A stretch of DNA of 5,226 nucleotides from the NCBI GenBank assembly GCA_023433345.1, contig JAEZDA010000059.1, positions 1-5,226 on the forward strand, given 5' to 3'. Made by a program: the position numbers and the translations under genes. The notes under the pieces are model-generated. The model searched no databases. It was not told the DNA's origin and was given only the letters and a program-made list of their open reading frames with translations. Every line of letters begins with the position of its first letter. The stretch's first letter is position 1. Positions 1 to 5,226 of this stretch are shown here, in pieces. Source of the DNA: Bacteroidota bacterium (GTDB lineage Bacteria; Bacteroidota; Bacteroidia; Chitinophagales; Chitinophagaceae).

Positions 1-1
1 G

Positions 2-850
2 CCTGAAGATCCTGTGGAGCTCGGAGAAGTGGAGTCGCTCGAAATCGATAAAGTGATCTTTAAGCACCGGTCTGCCAATTCCAATTCCATTGATGGCATT
101 TCGTTTAAAGCCAAACTTGGCGATTCAATTGCATTTGTTGGCCCATCGGGGTCGGGCAAATCAACATTGATAAAGCTGCTTGTAGGGTTATACACGCCCA
201 CATCCGGGAATATTTACTTTGATGATGTATCGGTAAGGGATATACGCTACAATCGCATCCGCAGGCAGATAGGGTTTGTTACCCAGGAAACGCAACTCTT
301 CTCGGGCACTATCAGGGAAAACCTCCAGTTCATAAAGCCCGGTGCAACAGATGAAGAAATGCTTTCGGCCCTTAAAAGTGCATCTGCTTATACGCTTTTG
401 CAAAAAGGCAACAAAGGGCTTGACCTTGTACTTGGTGAGGGCGGAACGAAACTATCGGGAGGTGAAAAGCAAAGACTGTCAATTGCCCGCGCCATGTTAC
501 GCAATCCGCGTATTTTGATTTTTGATGAAGCAACAGCATCGCTCGATTCCCTCACCGAAGAAGAGATCACTCAAACGATAGGCAATATAGCAGAAGAAAA
601 GCAACAGATCATTCTTACTATTGCGCACCGGTTAAGCACTATAATGCATGCGAATATTATTCACGTACTTGAAAAAGGAAAAATAACAGAATCAGGAACC
701 CATGCGCAGTTGCTGGAGAGAAAAGGACTTTATTATGCGATGTGGCGTCAACAGATCGGGGAACGCAAAACCCCGGAAATGAAAATAGTCTCGCCAGGCG
801 GTGAGACTATTTCCGTTAACGATGAAGATCCGGGAATTATTTCTTCTTGA
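2..850 (+). CDS. ABC exporter, C-terminal nucleotide-binding domain (5' end outside window)
   Basis: This is the ATP-hydrolysing half of an ABC exporter of the MsbA/lipid A or peptide exporter type; the substrate cannot be told. The frame is open to the left edge (codons Pro-Glu-Asp-Pro precede the first GTG at 14), so the GTG is internal and the membrane domain lies upstream of the window. Counting the codon at 14 as residue 1, a complete domain is visible: Walker A GPSGSGKST (43-51), Q-loop Gln91, signature LSGGE (147-151), Walker B ILIFDE (167-172) with catalytic Glu172, D-loop SLD (176-178) and H-loop His205. Every catalytic element is present, so the ATPase should be active. The A-loop aromatic seems replaced by His (FKH near 16-18). 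The conserved part ends around residue 251 (MWRQQIGERK); the last ~27 residues look like a non-conserved tail, and their codons contain a strong hairpin. The 3' end overlaps the convergent lipoprotein gene by 14 bp. Confidence 0.93.
   Translation, partial: PEDPVELGEVESLEIDKVIFKHRSANSNSIDGISFKAKLGDSIAFVGPSGSGKSTLIKLLVGLYTPTSGNIYFDDVSVRDIRYNRIRRQIGFVTQETQLFSGTIRENLQFIKPGATDEEMLSALKSASAYTLLQKGNKGLDLVLGEGGTKLSGGEKQRLSIARAMLRNPRILIFDEATASLDSLTEEEITQTIGNIAEEKQQIILTIAHRLSTIMHANIIHVLEKGKITESGTHAQLLERKGLYYAMWRQQIGERKTPEMKIVSPGGETISVNDEDPGIISS
783..812 (-). terminator. Strong hairpin, probable terminator of the lipoprotein gene
   Basis: The arms AAATAGTCTC (783-792) and GAGACTATTT (803-812) are perfect 10-bp inverted repeats. 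GCC (793-795) against GGT (800-802) adds three more pairs, one of them G-U, leaving a 4-nt loop AGGC. On the minus strand the hairpin begins 24 nt after the lipoprotein stop codon (837-839) and is followed by TTTTCATTT, as expected for an intrinsic terminator. On the plus strand it sits inside the ABC gene, 35 nt before its stop, so termination there would give a message without a stop codon. The minus-strand role is therefore the more likely one. The hairpin is seen directly; termination is inferred. Confidence 0.6.
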
Positions 851-1409
851 ATACCTCACCGTTCGGGAGAAGTTTCAATTTTACTTTTTCGTCTCCCTTG
901 TTAAGTTCAACTTCATACATTTCCATGTTCTTGTCGTTTTCTTTATCTACCTCTACAACCGTATAACCGCTGTAATTATCAGTGATATACTTGTTTACAG
1001 CAGCAGGCAGGTCCTTATGTGCGATTTTGGTAGAGGTTTTTGCCCATTCGCCAGACTGACTGTACCAATCCCAATAATCTACACCATTGTTGTTGTACCT
1101 TACATAGTAGTAAGTTTGATCCATGTTCCATCCTTCATCTTCAGGGCCTGGCTGATATTTGCTCCAGGTAACTTTTTCCACTTTCGGATATTTTGTAGTA
1201 AAGGATGTTCTAACATTTTCCGGAACCTCGTCTGTTGTAACCTCTACCGCGCTTCCGGGAGCGGGGGTTGCCACTACCATAGCCGAGGTGTCAGCAGCTG
1301 CTGTAGTTGACGCATCGTCCGCAACCGTTGTTGTTTCATCTGTTTTGTTGTTGCTGCACGCCGTAAAAAATAATGCAGAGGCGAGAATTAATGCACTTGC
1401 TTTCATCAT
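837..1409 (-). CDS. Predicted lipoprotein with PepSY-like (DUF2874-type) domain
   Basis: A 190-residue predicted lipoprotein. It has a Lys-containing N-terminus, a hydrophobic stretch (about 5-16) and a lipobox FTAC with lipidated Cys18, so it is expected to be membrane-anchored in the periplasm or outer membrane. Residues ~20-60 are a Thr/Ala/Asp-rich low-complexity linker. The folded part (~62-188) resembles the PepSY-like domains common in Bacteroidota: a helix-like start VPENVRTSF followed by KYPKVEKVTW, then alternating aromatic strands (YYYVRYNNNG, DYWDWYSQSGEW). A second similar unit follows (LPAAVNKYITDNY, then YEVELNKG and the closing NGEVFKKK). No catalytic residues stand out and no function can be assigned. 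Two ATGs lie in tandem (1409 and 1406); either could start the protein, and no clear Shine-Dalgarno decides between them. Its 3' end overlaps the convergent ABC exporter gene by 14 bp. The lipoprotein call is secure; the PepSY-like family is recognised by pattern only. Confidence 0.85.
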   Translation of the reverse strand: MMKASALILASALFFTACSNNKTDETTTVADDASTTAAADTSAMVVATPAPGSAVEVTTDEVPENVRTSFTTKYPKVEKVTWSKYQPGPEDEGWNMDQTYYYVRYNNNGVDYWDWYSQSGEWAKTSTKIAHKDLPAAVNKYITDNYSGYTVVEVDKENDKNMEMYEVELNKGDEKVKLKLLPNGEVFKKK

Positions 1410-1581
1410 AAAGTTTATTTGTTTCTAACCCTTTCTAAAAAAACTATGCCAAAGAAAATTTTTGAAGACAAATTGCAGGAAGATGAATGTGGATATGTTG
1501 AAAAGTTGAAACGGATCTCGGCTAAACCGGAATATAATTTGCGTTTTGGGGAGTTAATTTCAATTCAAAACGAAAAAATAT
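1410..1581. other. Divergent intergenic spacer, presumed promoter region
   Basis: This 172-bp spacer separates the start codons of the lipoprotein gene (leftward) and the YqaE-like gene (rightward), so promoters for both should lie here. I find no perfect TAnnTTTG element on either strand. The nearest candidate for the rightward gene is TATAATTTG at 1533-1541, whose internal spacing is off by one. An open frame starting at ATG 1446 crosses the spacer, but it runs out of frame into the YqaE-like gene and is probably not a gene. Confidence 0.4.
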
Positions 1582-1989
1582 ATGAAAGGATTTTTCCTCA
1601 ACCTTATTGCTTTGCTCCTGGTGATTTCTGTTTCAGCGCGCCCCGCAACAGTGCCAACAATTTCCATTCCGCCGGCGGATAAAAATCCCGTTGAAAGTTT
1701 TCATAATGCAGTTAAGGAATTTCGCAAGCTTCCCCGAGCGGAGAAAAAATTGCGGATCAAGGAAGTGAAGAAACAGTTGAAAGAGCTGAAAAGGCAAAAA
1801 AAAGCCGGCGCAGAACGGCCGGATAAAACGCTCCTTATCGTTCTTGCCATTCTATTACCTCCATTGGCAGTTTATTTACATCAGCAGGAAATCAACAATA
1901 AATTTTGGATCAGCCTGGTGCTGACTCTTTTATTTTGGCTGCCCGGGGTGGTTTATGCATTGGTGGTTGTTCTGGATGCAGATTCATAA
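1582..1989 (+). CDS. YqaE/Pmp3 family membrane protein with N-terminal export signal
   Basis: A 135-residue small membrane protein. The C-terminal half matches the Pmp3/YqaE pattern: a first membrane segment with LAILLPPLAVYL (about 88-99), a short polar turn with KFW (107-109), and a second segment ending in FWLPGVVYALVVVL (118-131). Family members are ~50-60-residue two-helix proteins, linked in yeast and plants to membrane potential and cation stress. Here the domain is preceded by a signal-peptide-like N-terminus (1-19, cut near VSA-R), a Pro-rich stretch and a very Lys/Arg/Glu-rich helix (~37-78). The protein is thus more than twice the usual length, a layout I believe is common in Bacteroidota. 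The ATG start is chosen because it gives a complete signal sequence. The gene appears monocistronic: the upstream neighbour is divergent and the downstream cluster converges after 14 bp, with no clear terminator hairpin in that gap. Role unknown. Confidence 0.85.
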   Translation: MKGFFLNLIALLLVISVSARPATVPTISIPPADKNPVESFHNAVKEFRKLPRAEKKLRIKEVKKQLKELKRQKKAGAERPDKTLLIVLAILLPPLAVYLHQQEINNKFWISLVLTLLFWLPGVVYALVVVLDADS

Positions 1990-2003
1990 TAAAAATTTAA
2001 TTC

Positions 2004-3032
2004 TTATCGCACCCGTGGATCGACCCACCGATAAAGGAAATCGGAGAGGAAACTTATCACCATAAAGAGACAGGCTGAAAGAAGCACGGCACCCATAACA
2101 ACAGGATAATCCAGCTTTTCAAGGGCATTCACGGTAACTTTTCCAAGCCCGTTCCATCCAAATATATATTCGATAAAGAAGGCGCCCGCGAGCAACTCTG
2201 CAAACCATCCGGTAATAACAGTAATGATGGGATTAAGCGCATTTGGCAATACGTGTTTAAAAATGACTGAAGCTTTTCCCAGGCCTTTAGCATATGCGGT
2301 ACGAACATAATCTTTCTGAAGTTCATTAAGCATTGCACTGCGCGTAAGTTGTGAAATTATTGCAAGGGGCCTTATGCCAAGAGTGAAAGCGGGAAGGATC
2401 AGATTCTGAAGCCTGAGGTGAGCTTCACCGGTAACTTCATTTATCTCGTAAAGGCTGCCTGAGAAATTCAGTCCGGTATATGATTGAAGCAGGATCCCAA
2501 ACACGTAGGCAATAATGATTGCTATGAAGAACGATGGGGCTGAAATACCTGCAACGGAAACAAGAATTGTTGAAGTATCGACCCAGCTACCTTTTTTTAC
2601 TGCAGCCAACACGCCAAGAAGCACTCCGAATATTATCGCGAATAACATGGCACTTGCTGCAAGAAGAATTGTTGCCGGCAACACCTGTAAAAGCATCTCG
2701 GAAACCGGCCGGCGGGTTTGATAACTTTTGCCCAGGTATGGAACCTTAAGCGCTACTTTTTTATCACTGCCAATAAAAAAGCCGCGCAGGTCTTTCATTT
2801 TGATCTCTTCTGCGGAGTGAATACCCACAGGCGAAAGATCATTCATGTAAAGCACGAACTGGAGCCACATTGGTTTGTCGAGGTTCAACTCCTGCCTGAT
2901 GTTCCTGATCGTTTGAAGATCTCCACTTTGCCCAACGATCATCCGGTCAGCATCTCCAAGACCCCGGAACATGAAAAAAACCAGGAGAACGATTCCTAAC
3001 AAAACGAGGAAGGAGTGCAGCAACCGTTTCAT
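2004..3032 (-). CDS. DppB/OppB-type ABC transporter permease
   Basis: A 342-residue inner-membrane permease of the peptide/nickel (DppB/OppB) family, one of two pore subunits of a binding-protein-dependent importer. It starts with a membrane helix (about 5-22), followed by the family's periplasmic segment with the IRQELNLDKPMWLQ region (45-58), which parallels the usual LGLDxP motif. Further helices lie near 118-144, 153-182, 212-232, 270-290 and 310-334. The EAA-type loop that docks to the ATPase is clear: VRTAYAKGLG, then IFKHVLPNALNP (about 243-268). The loop between ~62 and 112 seems longer than in enterobacterial DppB; I believe this is usual in Bacteroidota. It is the last gene of the three-gene minus-strand cluster, 21 bp after the DoxX-like gene. 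No DppC-type partner, ATPase or binding protein is in the window, so partner and substrate are unknown. It converges with the YqaE-like gene across 14 bp. Confidence 0.93.
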   Translation of the reverse strand: MKRLLHSFLVLLGIVLLVFFMFRGLGDADRMIVGQSGDLQTIRNIRQELNLDKPMWLQFVLYMNDLSPVGIHSAEEIKMKDLRGFFIGSDKKVALKVPYLGKSYQTRRPVSEMLLQVLPATILLAASAMLFAIIFGVLLGVLAAVKKGSWVDTSTILVSVAGISAPSFFIAIIIAYVFGILLQSYTGLNFSGSLYEINEVTGEAHLRLQNLILPAFTLGIRPLAIISQLTRSAMLNELQKDYVRTAYAKGLGKASVIFKHVLPNALNPIITVITGWFAELLAGAFFIEYIFGWNGLGKVTVNALEKLDYPVVMGAVLLSACLFMVISFLSDFLYRWVDPRVR

Positions 3033-3053
3033 TGAAGGTGTGTTAAAAAATGA

Positions 3054-4166
3054 TCAGGGTTCTACCTTATCAAAGCTTGCCCATCCCCACTTCTCTTTCA
3101 CAACCGGTCCTTTCATTTTGTAAAGCGTCGGAATACTTCTCGCAGCCGTTTTTATTGCGGTAGCGTCGAGCGAGAAGACACCATCAACCGATATTTGATT
3201 GGCTGATAGAAACCTCATGATATTATTTCGCTGCGAAGTGGCTACATAGATGGGGACATCTGAATTCTTCCGGATACGCTTAAAATTCTCCAGCCATTTT
3301 TTTGAATCTTTATTTATTTGCTGAAGGAATAGTATATAATAGACCTTGTCTCCGCCTAATATTTCTGATGTAACATCCGCTCCCGTGCTGTCTGCCAGGT
3401 TAAAATCATTGATCAGGGGAATGTTGTTCCGGCCTTTTTTCACGAGCTTCTGAGTTCTGTCTACAAATTCCCATGTACTGTCTGGCAATGCGTCTGCAGT
3501 AAATTCTTTTTGTTCGTCGCCTCTTTTATATATGAATACATAATCGAATTTATCCTGCACAGCATCAGCAGGCATTTCGCGAAGTTTCATGATGTCATTT
3601 CCTTTTCTGAAGGGCAGGCAATCTGCCACCGGCAAATTCCGGAGCACATACCATTGGAGAAACAACACTGCGGCAGTCACCAGGAATATAATTGTTCCTG
3701 AGATGAAAGGCTTAGCCAATGGTTGAATAAATCTTCTCCCAAATAGCAGTATCAAAATAAGTAACAGTAGAATTATATCTTTCGCAAAGGTTTGCATTGG
3801 TGTTATTGGTATGCAATCGCCAAAGCATCCGCAGGCGCGGATCTTCCCACTAAATAAAACATAGCTGGTAAGGAAGGTGAAGAGAATCATCAACAGCAAT
3901 AACAGTATTGTAGTTATAGTTCGTTTGAACCCAAGCAACAAGGCGACGCCCAGAATGATCTCCAGCGTGATCATTATAATAGAAAAACCAAGCGCATAAT
4001 CATTCAGGCTGTTCATAACTGCCGGCAACCATCCTTCATTCGCGAAGGCTTCGAAGAATTCCTGCATTTTGTAAGCAAGCCCGCGCGGATCAATTGCTTT
4101 CACAAGCCCGCTGAAAATAAATAAAACGCCGGTCAAAATCCTGGCAACGTTCACAACGATCTTCAT
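3054..4166 (-). CDS. BT_3928-type protein: DoxX/MauE-like membrane domain plus thioredoxin-like C-terminal region
   Basis: A 370-residue protein with two parts. The N-terminal ~175 residues form a DoxX/MauE-like membrane domain with segments near 7-24, 60-79, 84-105, 128-142 and 154-173. It opens with the typical RILTGVLFIFSGLVKAIDP pattern and carries a Cys-rich motif CGCFGDC (112-118), like the MauE group involved in disulfide or electron transfer. A fourth Cys follows in DCLPF (182-186). The remainder (~190-370) should be outside the membrane, probably periplasmic. Its end looks thioredoxin-like: strand YYILFLQ (276-282), a helix, strand VPIYVAT (304-310), and SIPTLY (344-349), which could hold the cis-Pro. 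The CxxC active site is absent, so this part is unlikely to be a normal oxidoreductase. It starts 5 bp after the DUF1599 stop, which suggests translational coupling. I recall the family as NCBI's BT_3928 family, with tpiA next to it in Bacteroides; function unknown. Confidence 0.85.
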   Translation of the reverse strand: MKIVVNVARILTGVLFIFSGLVKAIDPRGLAYKMQEFFEAFANEGWLPAVMNSLNDYALGFSIIMITLEIILGVALLLGFKRTITTILLLLLMILFTFLTSYVLFSGKIRACGCFGDCIPITPMQTFAKDIILLLLILILLFGRRFIQPLAKPFISGTIIFLVTAAVLFLQWYVLRNLPVADCLPFRKGNDIMKLREMPADAVQDKFDYVFIYKRGDEQKEFTADALPDSTWEFVDRTQKLVKKGRNNIPLINDFNLADSTGADVTSEILGGDKVYYILFLQQINKDSKKWLENFKRIRKNSDVPIYVATSQRNNIMRFLSANQISVDGVFSLDATAIKTAARSIPTLYKMKGPVVKEKWGWASFDKVEP

Positions 4167-4171
4167 AATAA

Positions 4172-4714
4172 TTAGTGTTTTCCTTCGCCAATCATTATGA
4201 GGGCGAAAACTGAGTAATTAAGTATGTCAAAAAAATTTGCATCTATTCCTTCGCTGGCAATCGTAAGGCCATCGTTGCTTATAATCTGTTTTATTCTGAG
4301 GATCTTTGCCAGAATCAGGTCTGTAAAACTTTCCTGGCTCATCTCCCGCCATGCCTCATCGTAGTCGTGATTTTTGTCCGCCATCAACATCTTAGCCTTG
4401 CTTATCTGTGCATCATATAAATGTTGTACGCTTTCCACGCCCAGCATTTCCACTTCCTCTGAATTTAATTGAAGCTGGATAAGGCCTATAACCGAGTAGT
4501 TCAGTATTCCTTCGAATTCTGATTTGATATCATCTCCCACCCTTTGGGCCTGCTTCTCCTGTATGGTGCGAATGCGTTTAGCCTTAATATAAATTTGATC
4601 CGCAACGGAGATGGTTCGGTAAACGCGCCACGATGTGCCGTAATCCTTTGTCTTTTTTAAAAACGTCTGTCTGCAAACATTTACAACATCGTCAAACCTC
4701 AGTTCTGTACTCAT
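4172..4714 (-). CDS. DUF1599 (nucleotide modification associated domain 1) protein, two tandem repeats
   Basis: A 180-residue, mostly helical, probably cytoplasmic protein of the DUF1599/Nmad1 family. It contains two copies of one unit about 93 residues apart. Copy 1 has KDYGTSWR (23-30), D39, KAKRI (44-48) and GILNYSV (69-75). Copy 2 has HDYDEAWR (116-123), D132, LAKILRI (135-141) and DILNYSV (163-169). Conserved Asp-Tyr, Trp-Arg, Lys, Arg-Ile and Asn-Tyr positions in both copies suggest a functional site formed by each repeat. The family name comes from its computational association with phage nucleotide-modification genes; no reaction is established that I know of. The ATG at 4714 is preferred over a TTG two codons upstream (4720). 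It is the first gene of the minus-strand cluster, is divergent from folP, and lies 5 bp before the DoxX-like gene. The next-door folP makes a role in nucleotide or folate metabolism tempting, but that is speculation. Confidence 0.85.
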   Translation of the reverse strand: MSTELRFDDVVNVCRQTFLKKTKDYGTSWRVYRTISVADQIYIKAKRIRTIQEKQAQRVGDDIKSEFEGILNYSVIGLIQLQLNSEEVEMLGVESVQHLYDAQISKAKMLMADKNHDYDEAWREMSQESFTDLILAKILRIKQIISNDGLTIASEGIDANFFDILNYSVFALIMIGEGKH

Positions 4715-4746
4715 AAGCAAGCCTGTTTCTGTGGCCTAAAAAATGG

Positions 4747-4754
4747 CAACTTTG
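4747..4754 (+). promoter_or_regulatory. Candidate -7 element for folP
   Basis: CAACTTTG matches the Bacteroidota -7 consensus TAnnTTTG at all but the first base. TTTC at 4726-4729 could serve as the upstream TTTG box with a 17-nt spacer. Transcription would begin near 4761, leaving about 24 nt of leader before the ATG at 4785. This is a motif match only. Confidence 0.3.
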
Positions 4755-4762
4755 TATATCTT

Positions 4763-4770
4763 CAAAAATA
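4763..4770 (-). promoter_or_regulatory. Candidate -7 element for the DUF1599 operon
   Basis: Read on the minus strand this is TATTTTTG, a perfect TAnnTTTG Bacteroidota -7 element. Transcription would start near 4757, giving a leader of about 43 nt before the DUF1599 ATG at 4714. The upstream TTG box is poor: the nearest (4798-4796) is 25 nt away, longer than usual. It overlaps the candidate folP promoter region, so polymerase binding at the two may be mutually exclusive. Confidence 0.4.
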
Positions 4771-4784
4771 CAATTAACCACGTT

Positions 4785-5226
4785 ATGATTTCACTCAATA
4801 TAGATGGTAAACTGTTGACAAGTGAGGATATTCTGATCATGGGCATCCTGAACATAACACCTGATTCATTTTTTACATCTACGTGGCAGGCGGAAACACC
4901 TGAAATCATCTCTATGGTTGATATGATGATAAAAAATGGTATGGATATTATTGATATAGGCGGCCAGAGTACAAGGCCTGGCAGTGAGCGGTTATCGGCC
5001 GATGAAGAGCTTTCCCGAATTATTCCCGTGATCAAACTGCTGCGAAGCAATTTTCCGGAACTCCCGATATCAGTTGATACCTATCAGAGCCGCGTAGCCG
5101 AAGAGGCTGTTAGTGCCGGGGCTTCTATTGTAAATGATATCAGCGGCGGAGAAATGGACCAGGATATGCTGAAAACCGTTGCAAAACTGAAAGTTCCGTA
5201 TGTATGCATGCATATACAGGGGCGCC
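4785..5226 (+). CDS. folP: Dihydropteroate synthase, N-terminal part (3' end outside window)
   Basis: This cytoplasmic enzyme joins p-aminobenzoate to the dihydropterin pyrophosphate in folate synthesis and is the sulfonamide target. The first 147 codons are present and open to the right edge. Family hallmarks, counted from ATG 4785, are MGILNITPDSF (19-29, pterin site and loop 1), DIGGQSTRPGSE (56-67, loop 2), SVDTYQS with the conserved Asp, VNDISGG with the conserved Asn, and the start of the MHxQG motif at the window end (here MHIQG). All match an active enzyme. An in-frame ATG at 4743 would add 14 residues. I prefer 4785 because DHPS proteins normally have only ~15-20 residues before the MGILNxTPDSF motif, and because the candidate promoter would otherwise lie in the coding region. 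The gene is divergent from the DUF1599 operon. The remaining roughly half of the TIM barrel lies beyond the window. Confidence 0.95.
   Translation, partial: MISLNIDGKLLTSEDILIMGILNITPDSFFTSTWQAETPEIISMVDMMIKNGMDIIDIGGQSTRPGSERLSADEELSRIIPVIKLLRSNFPELPISVDTYQSRVAEEAVSAGASIVNDISGGEMDQDMLKTVAKLKVPYVCMHIQGR

Noticed and set aside
801..1310. Plus-strand open frame of 169 codons opposite the lipoprotein gene
   Set aside because: It is the antisense shadow of the lipoprotein gene, whose lipobox and domain pattern are clear; the apparent hydrophobicity comes from complementing its charged codons.
1533..1541. TATAATTTG as a -7 element for the YqaE-like gene
   Set aside because: The spacing inside the motif is one base off the TAnnTTTG consensus, and no TTG box lies at the expected distance (nearest 1506-1508, 24 nt away).
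1446..1682. Open frame in the spacer before the YqaE-like gene (ATG 1446), first ~45 codons with plausible protein-like composition
   Set aside because: It runs about 100 bp out of frame into the well-supported YqaE-like gene, its second half is clearly that gene's shadow, and I recognise no family. It might be a decayed remnant, but nothing supports it.
1802..1825. GC-rich partial inverted repeat (GCCGG ... CGGCCGG) inside the YqaE-like gene
   Set aside because: Only about 4-5 bp can pair, it lies within coding sequence, and no T-tract follows.
1990..2003. Possible bidirectional terminator between the convergent YqaE-like and permease genes
   Set aside because: The 14-bp A/T-rich gap has no stable stem, and flanking bases do not form one either.
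4736..5050. Minus-strand open frame of 104 codons opposite folP
   Set aside because: It lies antisense to the unmistakable folP reading frame and shows no family features.

Overview
The window looks like chromosomal DNA from a Bacteroidota member, most likely Chitinophagales/Chitinophagaceae (moderate confidence). The evidence is protein families typical of that phylum: a DUF1599 protein, a DoxX/MauE-like BT_3928-type protein, and a YqaE/Pmp3 protein carrying an export signal. Starts also lack clear Shine-Dalgarno motifs, and one -7 element fits the Bacteroidota TAnnTTTG consensus. I see no mobile element, CRISPR array, tRNA, rRNA or phage gene. This is ordinary chromosomal content, densely packed, with both end genes cut by the window edges.

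Left part (1-1409): the 3' part of an ABC exporter gene (nucleotide-binding domain only, + strand) runs into a convergent lipoprotein gene with PepSY-like features. Their 3' ends overlap by 14 bp. A strong 13-bp hairpin lies inside the last codons of the ABC gene, just beyond the lipoprotein stop, and probably terminates the lipoprotein transcript.

Middle part (1410-2003): a 172-bp divergent spacer is followed by a small + strand gene for a YqaE/Pmp3-type membrane protein. That gene converges with the next cluster across only 14 bp.

Right part (2004-4714, minus strand): a three-gene probable operon, read right to left. It encodes a DUF1599 (Nmad1) protein with two repeats, then a DoxX/MauE-like membrane protein with a C-terminal thioredoxin-like region, then a DppB/OppB-type ABC permease. 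Gaps are 5 and 21 bp, so the three are very likely co-transcribed.

Right edge (4785-5226): the start of folP (dihydropteroate synthase, folate biosynthesis) runs divergently from the DUF1599 gene and is cut by the window end. The two share a short intergenic region with candidate back-to-back promoters. The folP / DUF1599 / DoxX-like neighbourhood resembles a conserved Bacteroidota chromosomal arrangement (from memory). I found no convincing new system. The most worthwhile leads are the uncharacterised DUF1599-DoxX/thioredoxin-like pair next to folP, and the permease without a visible partner.
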